Positions 17,318-26,743 of a stretch of 64,000 bases of DNA are shown one piece after another (position 1 is the stretch's first letter; every line of letters starts with the position of its first letter). Below the pieces are notes generated by a model. It made no database searches. It was not told the origin of the DNA and saw only the letters and a program-made list of their open reading frames with translations. The position numbers and the translations under genes are program-made. Origin of the DNA: Winogradskyella sp. PC-19 (lineage in GTDB: Bacteria > Bacteroidota > Bacteroidia > Flavobacteriales > Flavobacteriaceae); the NCBI RefSeq assembly GCF_002163855.1, contig NZ_CP019332.1:1653145-1717144 (forward strand), given 5' to 3'.

Positions 17318-18679
17318 TTAAACTAGAAAATCTACTAAATCTTCAATTTTAGAAATTAGTTGAATTTTAATTTTGGTATTCTTCAATGCAATTTTATTGT
17401 ATTTAGACACAAATATGGTAGAAAAACCCAATTTTTCTGCTTCTAAAATACGTTGCTCTACACGTTGCACAGGTCTAATTTCACCTGACAAACCAACCTC
17501 AGCAGAAAAACAATAATCACTTTGCAAAGCCTCGTCTTCATTAGATGACAATATAGATGCAACAACTGCTAAATCAATTGCTGGGTCATCAACAGTTATT
17601 CCTCCTGTGATATTTAAAAAAACGTCTTTAGCGCCTAGTCTAAATCCAGCACGCTTTTCTAAAACAGCCAAAAGCATGTTTAGTCTTTTGGCATTAAAAC
17701 CGGTAGCTGAACGTTGTGGTGTTCCATAAACTGCAGTACTTACCAAAGCCTGAACTTCTATCATTAGAGGCCGCATACCTTCTAAAGTAGCAGCAATTGC
17801 ATTACCAGACAATTCTCCATCTTTTTCAGAAATAAGAATCTCTGATGGATTACTGACTTCTCTTAAACCTGAGCCTTGCATTTCGTAAATACCAAGTTCA
17901 TTAGTAGAGCCAAATCTATTTTTGTTAGCTCTCAGAATTCTAAATACATGGTTACGGTCACCTTCAAATTGCAAAACAGTATCGACCATGTGTTCTAAAA
18001 TTTTTGGTCCAGCTATATTACCATCTTTTGTAATATGGCCTATTAACAATACAGGTGTAGCTGTTTCTTTTGCAAATTTAATAAGCTCTGTTGTACATTC
18101 TTTTATTTGCGAGATACTTCCTGGTGAAGACTCGATATAATCACTATGTAGAGTCTGAATAGAATCTACAACCACTATGTCAGGCTCTAAAGCCTCGACT
18201 TGCTTGAAAATATTTTGGGTTTTTGTTTCAGTAAGAATATAGCAGTTTTCACTATTAGGCTGAATGCGCTCTGCTCTCATTTTTATTTGTTTCTGACTTT
18301 CCTCACCAGAAACATAAAGTGTTTTATAAGGTAATTTTAAAGCGATTTGAAGTAATAATGTACTTTTTCCAATACCTGGCTCACCACCCAAAAGCGTTAA
18401 TGAACCTGGCACCATTCCGCCTCCCAAAACACGATTAAATTCTGCATCTTGCATATTCATTCGTGTATCTTTTGAGCCATCTATTTCATTAATTTTTAAT
18501 GGTTTTGAAACACGTTTATTAGCTGAAGCTGCAGGAGTTTTCCAATCACTTTTTTCAGGTTTCTGTATAATCTCTTCTACAATAGTATTCCATTGTTTAC
18601 AAGCCGTACATTGACCTTGCCATTTACTATATTGACTGCCGCAATTTTGACAGAAAAAGGTCGTTTTCACTTTTGCCAT
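17318..18679 (-). CDS. radA: DNA repair protein RadA
   Basis: RecA-like ATPase acting in branch migration of recombination intermediates; cytoplasmic. 453 residues, full length. An N-terminal C4 zinc finger is visible (C10, C13, C24, C27), Walker A GGEPGIGKSTLL (near 93-104), the RadA-specific KNRFGSTNE motif (near 253-261) and a C-terminal Lon-like domain (GITVDDPAIDLAVVASILSS). Its ATG shares one base with the stop of the upstream esterase-fold gene (TAATG), so the two are translationally coupled. Confidence 0.96.
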   Translation of the reverse strand: MAKVKTTFFCQNCGSQYSKWQGQCTACKQWNTIVEEIIQKPEKSDWKTPAASANKRVSKPLKINEIDGSKDTRMNMQDAEFNRVLGGGMVPGSLTLLGGEPGIGKSTLLLQIALKLPYKTLYVSGEESQKQIKMRAERIQPNSENCYILTETKTQNIFKQVEALEPDIVVVDSIQTLHSDYIESSPGSISQIKECTTELIKFAKETATPVLLIGHITKDGNIAGPKILEHMVDTVLQFEGDRNHVFRILRANKNRFGSTNELGIYEMQGSGLREVSNPSEILISEKDGELSGNAIAATLEGMRPLMIEVQALVSTAVYGTPQRSATGFNAKRLNMLLAVLEKRAGFRLGAKDVFLNITGGITVDDPAIDLAVVASILSSNEDEALQSDYCFSAEVGLSGEIRPVQRVEQRILEAEKLGFSTIFVSKYNKIALKNTKIKIQLISKIEDLVDFLV

Positions 18680-19827
18680 TAGTAACCAAAATCTCTTTTT
18701 ATAGCTTCAGCTTTTTCTAGCATCAAATTTTTTGTTATACCACCAATCTCTTCGAGAATGTAGCCTGATTGGAATGTTTTCATAGCTTTTTTAGGTTCTC
18801 CAATGTTTTCGAGATACAAGCCTTTATAATATTTTGATAAAACAGTTTCAGGATAGTTATCTCTTGCTAATTTTGAAAGTTCTTCATAGTACTCCCATTT
18901 TTGTTTCTTTTTTATAGCTGCTGCTATGGCTTTAAAATCATTGACTAAAATTTGCTTTTCTATACCGAATAGGTTCTTAATTTCGGCATATTTGTCCTCT
19001 AGATATTTGACAGGAGAACCTTCCAGTTTTAAAATCGACTCTTTGTACTCTTTTCTACTTATGGGCTGAAAAATAAAGAAAATAGATTCTAATGCTTTTG
19101 GTATAGCATGTGCTGGCATAGCATAATGTGTTGGCCCATCAAACTCTTTAAACGTATATAATAAATTATTGTTTCCTAAATCTTTTAGCGTATTATCTAA
19201 AGATGCTGCACCTTCCATAATATGTTTTACGTCTGTATTTGATACTGCTAGATAATAAAATATTTTTTGCTCCACATTCTTTAACCTTTCGCTTAAATAT
19301 TTTTCCATGTCCAATGCCAAATCTGGACTGATAGTTACATAAGCATTAAAAATAGGATTTTGTCTTACCAAATAATAATTGATAAAATTTGCTGTTTCGC
19401 CATGACCTACTGCGACTCTAAAAGTTTCCGTTTTATATTTATCCTCAATGAAAGGAATGAGTTCTTTACCTACAAATTCAAAAAAATCCGCACCACTTTC
19501 AAGAGGAAGTGAGTTTTGTTCTGAATACATTAAATCGTCTTCTCGAGAGTCTACCTGATTAATACCGACTACTATAGATTCAGGAATATCTTCCCAATAT
19601 GCGTAATAGTCAACATTCCCAGCAACAGCTTCAAATAAATAATCGCCATCAAACACATAAATCACAGGATAAGCTTTGTCATCGTCGTCAGAATAACCTC
19701 TGGGCAACAATATTTTAAGCTCTCTATCCTCACCTAAAATACTCGAAGAAATTGTTTGATATTTGGCTTGAGAAAAAGAAATACATCCTACAAATAGGAA
19801 TAAAAAAACGGCCTTAAACTTAGTCAT
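18679..19827 (-). CDS. Exported esterase-fold (alpha/beta hydrolase) protein lacking the catalytic serine
   Basis: 382 residues. A signal peptide (FLFLFVGCISFSQ) is followed by an esterase D/IroE-type alpha/beta hydrolase domain (about 25-260) with LKILLPRGYSDDDDKAYPVIYVFDGDYLF and the family histidine region GPTHYAMPAHAIP. The nucleophile elbow, normally GHSxGG, reads VAVGHGETANF, so glycine stands where serine should be. The last 100 residues are helical with a TPR-like stretch (YYKGLYLENIGEPKKAMKTFQSGY). It may therefore bind rather than cleave esters, or use a different nucleophile. Coupled to radA by a 1-base overlap, which is probably not functional. Confidence 0.85.
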   Translation of the reverse strand: MTKFKAVFLFLFVGCISFSQAKYQTISSSILGEDRELKILLPRGYSDDDDKAYPVIYVFDGDYLFEAVAGNVDYYAYWEDIPESIVVGINQVDSREDDLMYSEQNSLPLESGADFFEFVGKELIPFIEDKYKTETFRVAVGHGETANFINYYLVRQNPIFNAYVTISPDLALDMEKYLSERLKNVEQKIFYYLAVSNTDVKHIMEGAASLDNTLKDLGNNNLLYTFKEFDGPTHYAMPAHAIPKALESIFFIFQPISRKEYKESILKLEGSPVKYLEDKYAEIKNLFGIEKQILVNDFKAIAAAIKKKQKWEYYEELSKLARDNYPETVLSKYYKGLYLENIGEPKKAMKTFQSGYILEEIGGITKNLMLEKAEAIKRDFGY

Positions 19828-19869
19828 TGATGATCTGATTTTGGTTGTTAAGGCAAGGTAAAAAAAAAT

Positions 19870-20829
19870 CTATACTTCTTTGTGCTTTCGGTTATAGATT
19901 GGTAGATAGATAAGTGAAATTCCGCCAAGGAAAATTATCATTATTGTCTGTGAAGCCCACATAATCCAACCAAATGCTCGACTTGGTGTCTCGGCAATTG
20001 CAAAGATTGAAAACGCAATAACAATAGCTTCTGGGAAAGAACCAATACCTCCATTAGTTGCAGCAATACTAAAACTTGCTAGAATAAACCCTATCAAAAT
20101 CGCCGCCAAGGATACGCCTTCTAATTGAGGTACCGCAAAACTAGTGATGTAAAACATAAGGACATACATCGCCCAAATAAAAATAGTATGAAAAATAAAT
20201 GCCCACTTCTTTTTCATTTTAAAAATACTAAGAGCTCCTTCTATCAATCCCGAGATAAAGTTTTTGACTTTTAACGCAAATTTAGATTGACTCTTTTTAA
20301 CAAAAATAAAAATGAATATCATTAATACTAGTCCTATAAAACCTACAATAACTAATGTTGAAGAATTAAATTTTTCAGTAAAAAAATCAACTATAAACTC
20401 AAACTCTAAAAACAAAGTGATTAGTATAATTATAAGTAACATAATAGTGTCTGCAACTCTTTCTGCAACAATCGTCCCAAAGGTTTTATCGAACGGAACA
20501 CCTTCATAATTTGTAATAATTGAAGCCCTAGCTACTTCGCCTGCTCTTGGTATTGTGAAATTAATAAGATATGCCGAATACACAGACATTAAACTATTTG
20601 TAAACCTAGGCTTAAACCCTAATGGTTCTACCATAAATAGCCAGCGGTAAGCTCTTGAGACATGACTTAAAATTCCAAAACTAACACCCAAGCAAATCCA
20701 TAAATAATTGGCGTCTTTGAAGTATTGTACTAATTCTGTAATAGAGATTTTGGATAACGAATACCATACCAAAGCCACGCCTATTAGTAAAGGTAGTGCT
20801 ACTTTGAGAATTGAACTCTTTTTTTTCAA
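19870..20829 (-). CDS. Lysylphosphatidylglycerol synthase TM-region family membrane protein (UPF0104/YbhN-like)
   Basis: 319 residues with about eight membrane segments. Family landmarks: HVSRAYRW near 57-64, YLINFTIPRAGEVARA (near 92-107), the central EGVPFDKTFGTIVAERVADTIMLL and, late, ATNGGIGSFPEAI. The family is the flippase-like membrane half of MprF; standalone forms are thought to move lipid or isoprenoid substrates, but the substrate here is unknown. It follows panD by 7 bp in the panC-panD transcript, a pairing that recurs in flavobacteria by my recollection and need not mean a role in pantothenate synthesis. Confidence 0.88.
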   Translation of the reverse strand: MKKKSSILKVALPLLIGVALVWYSLSKISITELVQYFKDANYLWICLGVSFGILSHVSRAYRWLFMVEPLGFKPRFTNSLMSVYSAYLINFTIPRAGEVARASIITNYEGVPFDKTFGTIVAERVADTIMLLIIILITLFLEFEFIVDFFTEKFNSSTLVIVGFIGLVLMIFIFIFVKKSQSKFALKVKNFISGLIEGALSIFKMKKKWAFIFHTIFIWAMYVLMFYITSFAVPQLEGVSLAAILIGFILASFSIAATNGGIGSFPEAIVIAFSIFAIAETPSRAFGWIMWASQTIMIIFLGGISLIYLPIYNRKHKEV

Positions 20830-20836
20830 AAGAAAT

Positions 20837-21187
20837 CTATTTTAAGAGATTATTTTCTTCATTAGGAAAAACCAAAGATGGTTTAAAAAGTTTGGCTTCT
20901 TCTATATCCATAAAAGCATATGTAATAAGTATTAAAATATCACCAGGTGCGACTAATCTTGCAGCTGCTCCATTTAATGTTATTTCACCACTATTTCTTG
21001 GTCCTGGAATAGCATAAGTATCTAAACGTGCTCCATTATTATTATTAACAATTTGCACTTTTTCGCCTTGTATAATGTTAGCAGCATCCATTAAATCTTC
21101 ATCAATGGTTATGCTTCCAATATAATTGAGGTCAGCACCTGTAACTTTTACACGGTGAATTTTAGATTTTACAACTTGAATTTGCAT
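20837..21187 (-). CDS. panD: Aspartate 1-decarboxylase (pyruvoyl proenzyme)
   Basis: Makes beta-alanine from aspartate for pantothenate and CoA. 116 residues, normal length. The self-cleavage site G24-S25 is present in [16 protein letters not shown], giving the pyruvoyl group on the alpha chain; the catalytic lysine (K9) and the substrate-site arginine region ([18 protein letters not shown]) are also visible. Preceded by panC with 13 bp between them. Confidence 0.96.
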   Translation of the reverse strand: MQIQVVKSKIHRVKVTGADLNYIGSITIDEDLMDAANIIQGEKVQIVNNNNGARLDTYAIPGPRNSGEITLNGAAARLVAPGDILILITYAFMDIEEAKLFKPSLVFPNEENNLLK

Positions 21188-21200
21188 TGGGCAAAGGTAA

Positions 21201-22064
21201 TTAATTTAGTGCGATATTATCTATAAGTCTAATATCATCAGCATACACGGCAATGAATGCTCGGTATTCTTTTTTTGTTGATTTTCTTTTAACTGGCTTT
21301 AAGGTTTTGATATCAGAAATTAAAAAATATTCGAGCTCTAATAGCTTGTGTTTTTTAAACTGACTCTCAACCCACTCCGTAACTTTTTTAGCACTTTTTG
21401 TGCCAAACTTTTCTTTGGCAGATTTTAGAATTTTATGAATAAATGGGGCTGCTTCACGATAATCTGGTTTTAGTCTTTCGTTCCGACTACTCATTGCTAG
21501 ACCATCTTCTGCTCTATAGATGGCACATCCTACAATTTTAGTTGGAATCTCATGAAGCTCTACCATTTTCTTAACTATCTGTAGCTGCTGAAAATCTTTT
21601 TCTCCAAAATAGGCTTGTTCAGGTTTTACGATTTCTAATAATCGTTTTACAATTGTACCTACACCATCAAAATGCCCAGGTCTAAAAGCACCTTCCATTT
21701 CGTGTTCTAACCCATCAAATGTAAAACGTTCGGAAACTGTTTTTCCCTCATAAATATCATCAACGCTAGGTGCGTAAACTATTATTCTCTCATCTGAAAC
21801 TGTTTGCAACAACTTTACATCTCGACCTAATGTTCTCGGATATTTTTCTAAATCTTCAGCATTGTTAAACTGAGTTGGATTTACAAAAATACTAACCACT
21901 ACAAAATCATTATCGACTAGTCCAAAATTGACTAGTGATAAGTGACCTTGGTGCAATGCTCCCATTGTTGGCACAAATCCAACAGTCGCATCATTAGCCT
22001 TGAGGCTAGATATGTATTCAATTAATTCAGTTTTGTTATCAAAAATTTTCAAAGGCTGTAACAT
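21201..22064 (-). CDS. panC: Pantoate-beta-alanine ligase
   Basis: Joins pantoate and beta-alanine with ATP to make pantothenate. 287 residues. HxGH-type nucleotide motif in [14 protein letters not shown] (near 33-46), [21 protein letters not shown] (near 128-139), FGEKDFQQL and the KMSKS-like MSSRNERL are all present. Upstream it is divergent from the GT5-like gene with 98 bp between starts, each side carrying a TAnnTTTG motif. Confidence 0.97.
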   Translation of the reverse strand: MLQPLKIFDNKTELIEYISSLKANDATVGFVPTMGALHQGHLSLVNFGLVDNDFVVVSIFVNPTQFNNAEDLEKYPRTLGRDVKLLQTVSDERIIVYAPSVDDIYEGKTVSERFTFDGLEHEMEGAFRPGHFDGVGTIVKRLLEIVKPEQAYFGEKDFQQLQIVKKMVELHEIPTKIVGCAIYRAEDGLAMSSRNERLKPDYREAAPFIHKILKSAKEKFGTKSAKKVTEWVESQFKKHKLLELEYFLISDIKTLKPVKRKSTKKEYRAFIAVYADDIRLIDNIALN

Positions 22065-22078
22065 AAGTTTAACGCGTG

Positions 22079-22086
22079 CAAACTTA
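22079..22086 (-). promoter_or_regulatory. Candidate -7 element for panC
   Basis: Minus strand TAAGTTTG, matching TAnnTTTG, 14 bp before the panC ATG. Confidence 0.45.
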
Positions 22087-22117
22087 AGATTTTACTAGCA
22101 ATTGGCATAAATTTTTG

Positions 22118-22125
22118 TAATTTTG
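22118..22125 (+). promoter_or_regulatory. Candidate -7 element for the GT5-like/DUF4270/glmS transcript
   Basis: TAATTTTG matches TAnnTTTG and lies 37 bp before the ATG at 22163. A TTG at 22102 is too close (13 bp) for a standard -33 box. Confidence 0.45.
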
Positions 22126-22162
22126 CATGTTTTTTACTTTGAATTTCTAAATCAATCACTAT

Positions 22163-22972
22163 ATGAAAGATAAACGAATATTATATGTGTCCTCTGAGGT
22201 TGTTCCTTATTTACCGGAAAACGAAATCTCTTCGATGTCTTTTGAAGCACCAAGAATGGTTAACAAACAAGGTGGACAGATACGAATATTTATGCCGCGA
22301 TTTGGAAACATAAACGAGCGTAGACATCAATTACATGAAGTTATACGTCTATCGGGAATTAACTTAGTAATTAACGATATGGATATGCCATTAATTATCA
22401 AGGTAGCTTCAATACCAAAAGAGCGCATCCAAGTTTATTTTATTGATAATGAAGAGTATTTTAAGCGTAAAGCAACTTTATCTGATGAAAACGGAAAGTT
22501 ATTCCCTGACAATGATGAGCGCGCTATTTTCTTTGCAAAAGGTGTTATTGAAACAGTTAAAAAATTAAACTGGGCTCCAGATATAATACACGTTAATGGT
22601 TGGTTGGCATCATTATTGCCACTTTATTTAAAAGAATTTTATAAGACCGAACCTTTATTTACAGAAAGTAAAATTGTGACATCTATATACAATCAAAACT
22701 TCGATGGTACGTTAGATAAGGACATGAAAAAGAAAATAAGTTTTGATGGTTTAGATGAAGAAGCTATAAAATCATTAAGCGAGCCGAATTACATTAACCT
22801 AATGAAAATAGCAATAGACAATTCTGATGCAATAATCAAAGGATCACAAGATTTACCAGAAGAATTAGATAGCTATATTGATGGGTTAGATAAACCTACT
22901 TTAGGTTATCATTCTCCAGAAGAGTTTGCTGAGCCATACACGGAATTTTACACAAACACAGTACTTCAATAG
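22163..22972 (+). CDS. Orphan glycogen/starch synthase N-terminal-domain protein
   Basis: 269 residues matching only the GT5 N-terminal Rossmann domain of glycogen synthases (ILYVSSEVVPYLPENE at the start, APDIIHVNGWLASLLPLYLKEFY near 137-160). The C-terminal GT-B half that binds the sugar nucleotide is absent, and the KxGGL substrate loop expected just after the first strand is replaced by LPENEIS. Both changes argue against glycogen synthase activity. It is 11 bp before a DUF4270 lipoprotein gene and upstream of glmS, so an envelope-related role is a guess from context. The reading frame ends cleanly with no remnant of the second domain, so this is not a recent truncation. Confidence 0.82.
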   Translation: MKDKRILYVSSEVVPYLPENEISSMSFEAPRMVNKQGGQIRIFMPRFGNINERRHQLHEVIRLSGINLVINDMDMPLIIKVASIPKERIQVYFIDNEEYFKRKATLSDENGKLFPDNDERAIFFAKGVIETVKKLNWAPDIIHVNGWLASLLPLYLKEFYKTEPLFTESKIVTSIYNQNFDGTLDKDMKKKISFDGLDEEAIKSLSEPNYINLMKIAIDNSDAIIKGSQDLPEELDSYIDGLDKPTLGYHSPEEFAEPYTEFYTNTVLQ

Positions 22973-22983
22973 TATAAATTTTT

Positions 22984-24705
22984 ATGAAATTGAATAAAAT
23001 TGCCCTAAGAAATATCTCAATAGCTTTTATAATTGCTTTTGGATTTGTAGCATGTGATAAGGATTTTGCATCTGTTAATTCAGATATCATCAATGATGAT
23101 ACGGCTACTAACTTTAACACTACTTCTGAAAAGTTTGATGTTATAAGTTATAATAACCCTTTAAACCCAGTTCAAACAAACGATTTAGGTCTTAATATGC
23201 TGGGTGTATACGACGACCCTACATACGGAAGGACAATTGCTAGTGTTTTAACACAAGTAAATACCGGATTAATAGATCCAACATTTGGAGAAAACGTAGT
23301 ATTAGATTCTGTTGTACTTACTATACCTTTTTTTAGCAGAAATGTTGGAGTAATAGATGAAACATTTATCGATTATGAAATTGACTCAGTACTTCCAAGA
23401 GAAGAGAGTTACAGCCCAATTAAATTAAGTATTTTTGAAAATTCTTATTTCTTAAGAGATTTTAATCCAAATGATGATTTTGATAGTAACCAAGCTTATT
23501 TTTCTAATAAATCTGCTTCCAGTACTGAACAAATTGGATCTGCTGATTTAGAATCTATTTTAATTGATGAAATTGAATCTTTAACAATCTCTGATAAAGA
23601 AGTTATTTTAACAGATGGCGCTGAGCCTGATGCAACAATTACTGAAAGATTATCACCCAGGATCAGGCTTGTTTGGGATAAAGATGTTATAGAGGACAAT
23701 GATGTAATCACCTATTGGACAAATAAGATAATTGCACAAGAAGGTTTATCTACACTTAGCAACCCTAATAATTTTAACGACTATTTTAGAGGCTTATATT
23801 TTAAGGCAGAGCCAGAAGATATGAGTACTAGTGGATCGCTAATGCTTTTGAACTTATCTCAACAAGACGCTAACATTACTTTATTCTATTCTTTTGATTC
23901 ACCAACTATTGAAAATGAAAGAGATGAAGCCACATATGTCTTAACATTCAGTCCTACACGAGTGAACTTTTTTGAAAATAATTTCACAACAACTATACCT
24001 GTCGGTGATGAAATAAACGGTGATGATTTACTATATCTAAAAGGAGGTGAAGGGTCTATTGCTGGCATAAAACTATTTGATGGTTTAAATTCTGACGACG
24101 ACGACACTTCAGATAATACTTTTGAAGCCTGGAGAAAGCAATACGTTATACTTAATGATGAAGGAGAGTTTGAATCTTCAAGACGTTTAATTAACGAAGC
24201 CAATCTAATCTTCAATGTTGCAAAAGATGAAATTATGACAGACGACTCTGGTAATACGCAAGAGCCAGATCGCTTATACTTATACAACAAAACTAATGGC
24301 GGACCGCTTATAGATTACCTTCAGGATTCACAAAATAATTCGGCACCATTATTCTCTATACCCAATCACTTGGGAATTCTCGAAAGAGACGATACAAATG
24401 AAGGAGAAGGTATTCGTTATAAAATGAGAATAACTTCTCACATAAATAGTTTACTCCTTGACAATGCTGAAAATGTAGAACTAGGTATAGCAGTATCAGG
24501 TAACGTAAATTTAGAAGCTACTGTGCCTCAGTACACAGAACAAACAGGAACGGATGAAGAAAATACTGTCCCAGTAAGTAGTATTATTACTCCAAGAGGA
24601 ACTATACTTCACGGAAGTACTAGTGCTGTTAGTGAAGATAAACGTCTCTATCTTGAAATTTTTTATACATGTCTTGAGACAGACATAAATTGCCCAAATA
24701 ACTAA
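22984..24705 (+). CDS. DUF4270 family lipoprotein
   Basis: 573 residues. Lipoprotein signal with the lipobox FVAC (C24) followed by DKD. The body matches the DUF4270 pattern seen across flavobacteria: NPVQTNDLGLNMLGVYDDPTYGRT near 60-83, repeated acidic loops, and beta-rich segments typical of surface proteins. Function unknown. It is 11 bp after the GT5-like gene and 7 bp before glmS, so probably co-transcribed with both. Confidence 0.85.
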   Translation: MKLNKIALRNISIAFIIAFGFVACDKDFASVNSDIINDDTATNFNTTSEKFDVISYNNPLNPVQTNDLGLNMLGVYDDPTYGRTIASVLTQVNTGLIDPTFGENVVLDSVVLTIPFFSRNVGVIDETFIDYEIDSVLPREESYSPIKLSIFENSYFLRDFNPNDDFDSNQAYFSNKSASSTEQIGSADLESILIDEIESLTISDKEVILTDGAEPDATITERLSPRIRLVWDKDVIEDNDVITYWTNKIIAQEGLSTLSNPNNFNDYFRGLYFKAEPEDMSTSGSLMLLNLSQQDANITLFYSFDSPTIENERDEATYVLTFSPTRVNFFENNFTTTIPVGDEINGDDLLYLKGGEGSIAGIKLFDGLNSDDDDTSDNTFEAWRKQYVILNDEGEFESSRRLINEANLIFNVAKDEIMTDDSGNTQEPDRLYLYNKTNGGPLIDYLQDSQNNSAPLFSIPNHLGILERDDTNEGEGIRYKMRITSHINSLLLDNAENVELGIAVSGNVNLEATVPQYTEQTGTDEENTVPVSSIITPRGTILHGSTSAVSEDKRLYLEIFYTCLETDINCPNN

Positions 24706-24712
24706 GGAATAT

Positions 24713-26560
24713 ATGTGTGGAATTGTAGGATATATAGGTCATAGAGAAGCTTACCCAATTATTCTCAAAGGATTACAACGTCTTGAGTATAGAGGTTATG
24801 ACAGTGCTGGGATAGCACTTTATGATGGTAACAACATCAAGCTTTCAAAAACGAAAGGTAAAGTTGCTGACTTAAAAGAAAGACTTGAAAACGAAATTCC
24901 TACAACTGGAAACTTAGGTATTGGACACACACGTTGGGCAACTCATGGAGTACCAAATGATGTCAACTCTCACCCACACTATTCTAATTCTGGAGATTTA
25001 GTAATTATTCATAATGGAATCATTGAAAATTATGAAGCTATTAAAACTGAATTAAAGAAAAGAGGCTATACTTTTAAATCAGATACAGACACTGAAGTTT
25101 TAATAAATCTTATAGAAGAAGTAAAGAAGAAACAAGATGTAAAACTTGGTAAAGCAGTACAGATTGCTTTAAACGAAGTCGTTGGCGCATACGCTATCGC
25201 TGTATTTGATAAAAATAAGCCTAATGAAATTGTAGTTGCTAAACTTGGTAGTCCTTTAGCTATAGGCGTTGGTGATGAAGAATTTTTTATAGCCAGTGAT
25301 GCTTCACCTTTTATAGAGTTTACAAAAAACGCAATTTACCTCGAAGATGAAGAAATGGCCGTTGTTCGTCTTGGAAAAAAGATAAAAATTCGTAAAATAA
25401 AAGATGACTCTTTGGTCAATCCTTTAATGCAAGAACTAAAATTCAATTTAGAACAAATTGAAAAGGGAGGTTTTGAACACTTTATGCTAAAGGAAATTTA
25501 CGAACAACCTCACGCCATTAGAGATACATACCGTGGACGTTTATTAGCTAAAGAAGGTATTATTAGAATGTCTGGTGTCGAGAACCATAAAGAAAAATTT
25601 CTAAATGCCAACAGAATAATCATTGTAGCATGCGGTACCTCTTGGCATGCAGGGTTAGTTGCAGAATATATTTTTGAGGATTTAGCAAGAATCCCTGTTG
25701 AAGTTGAATATGCTTCGGAATTTAGATACAGAAACCCTGTAATAACTGACAAAGATGTTGTCATTGCAATTTCCCAATCTGGTGAAACAGCGGATACTCT
25801 CGCGGCAATAAAATTAGCAAAAAAACATGGAGCCTTCGTATTTGGGGTTTGCAATGTTGTTGGTTCTAGTATCGCTCGTGAAACGGACGCTGGCGCATAT
25901 ACACATGCGGGTCCAGAAATTGGAGTTGCTTCAACAAAAGCATTCACAACTCAAATAACAGTTCTCACTTTAATAGCTTTAAAATTAGCAAAAGAAAAAG
26001 GTGCCATCTCTAAATCAGATTTCCATTTTCACTTAGAGCAATTAGAATTAATACCTGATAAAGTTGCAAAAGCATTACAGTCTGATAAACATATCAAAAC
26101 CGTTGCAAAAACTTACAAAGACGCGCAAAACTGTCTTTATTTAGGAAGAGGATATAATTTCCCCGTAGCACTTGAAGGTGCCCTTAAACTAAAAGAAATT
26201 TCATATATCCATGCAGAAGGTTATCCTGCTGCAGAAATGAAACATGGACCAATAGCTTTAATTGACGAACAAATGCCGGTTTTTGTTATTGCAACCAAAA
26301 AGGGACACTACGAAAAAGTAGTTAGCAATATTCAAGAAATTAAATCTAGAAAAGGTAAAATTATAGCTATAGTTACAGAAGGAGATGTTGATGTTAAAAA
26401 ATTAGCTGACCATACAATTGAAGTTCCAGAAACCCTAGAATCTTTAAGTCCTTTACTTACTACGATACCACTACAACTTCTATCATACCACATTGCAGTT
26501 ATGCTAGAGAAAAATGTAGACCAACCAAGAAATTTGGCAAAATCGGTAACTGTAGAGTAA
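24713..26560 (+). CDS. glmS: Glutamine-fructose-6-phosphate aminotransferase (isomerizing)
   Basis: First committed step to UDP-GlcNAc: fructose-6-P plus glutamine gives glucosamine-6-P. 615 residues. The N-terminal nucleophile cysteine follows the Met (MCGIVGYIG), with the glutaminase motif GIGHTRWATHG near 74-84; two SIS sugar-isomerase domains follow (ACGTSWHAG near 307-315; SQSGETADTL near 353-362; ALEGALKLKEISYIHAEGYPAAEMKHGP) and the conserved C-terminus RNLAKSVTVE is intact. No glmS ribozyme-like leader is possible in the 7-bp gap upstream. Ended by a strong hairpin terminator. Confidence 0.97.
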   Translation: MCGIVGYIGHREAYPIILKGLQRLEYRGYDSAGIALYDGNNIKLSKTKGKVADLKERLENEIPTTGNLGIGHTRWATHGVPNDVNSHPHYSNSGDLVIIHNGIIENYEAIKTELKKRGYTFKSDTDTEVLINLIEEVKKKQDVKLGKAVQIALNEVVGAYAIAVFDKNKPNEIVVAKLGSPLAIGVGDEEFFIASDASPFIEFTKNAIYLEDEEMAVVRLGKKIKIRKIKDDSLVNPLMQELKFNLEQIEKGGFEHFMLKEIYEQPHAIRDTYRGRLLAKEGIIRMSGVENHKEKFLNANRIIIVACGTSWHAGLVAEYIFEDLARIPVEVEYASEFRYRNPVITDKDVVIAISQSGETADTLAAIKLAKKHGAFVFGVCNVVGSSIARETDAGAYTHAGPEIGVASTKAFTTQITVLTLIALKLAKEKGAISKSDFHFHLEQLELIPDKVAKALQSDKHIKTVAKTYKDAQNCLYLGRGYNFPVALEGALKLKEISYIHAEGYPAAEMKHGPIALIDEQMPVFVIATKKGHYEKVVSNIQEIKSRKGKIIAIVTEGDVDVKKLADHTIEVPETLESLSPLLTTIPLQLLSYHIAVMLEKNVDQPRNLAKSVTVE

Positions 26561-26583
26561 AAAACATACATGATTACGTATTA

Positions 26584-26622
26584 ACAAATCCATAAAAAAA
26601 CTTTGTTTTTTTATGGATTTGT
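26584..26622 (+). terminator. Rho-independent terminator after glmS
   Basis: Perfect 18-bp stem with arms 26584-26601 and 26605-26622 and a 3-nt loop (TTT), followed by a T-rich stretch. It closes the transcript ending with glmS. Confidence 0.8.
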
Positions 26623-26743
26623 TGTTTTTGCATCTGATTTGTTATCAAAAGATGCTATGCGTGCATAATTTTTTAAGATTTTGTTATCAAGTTTTCATAT
26701 ATTTATTTAAATTGGCAACCTATAAATAAACTAATTCTATAAC

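Noticed and set aside
25510-25947. Antisense open frame inside glmS (similar ones in ileS, atpD, the DUF4270 gene and others)
   Set aside because: Low-complexity shadow of a strongly conserved gene on the other strand, with no family pattern, signal peptide or upstream motif.
26584-26622. Long perfect inverted repeat as transposon terminus
   Set aside because: Only a 3-nt loop with T-rich tail directly after glmS, so a terminator is the plain reading.
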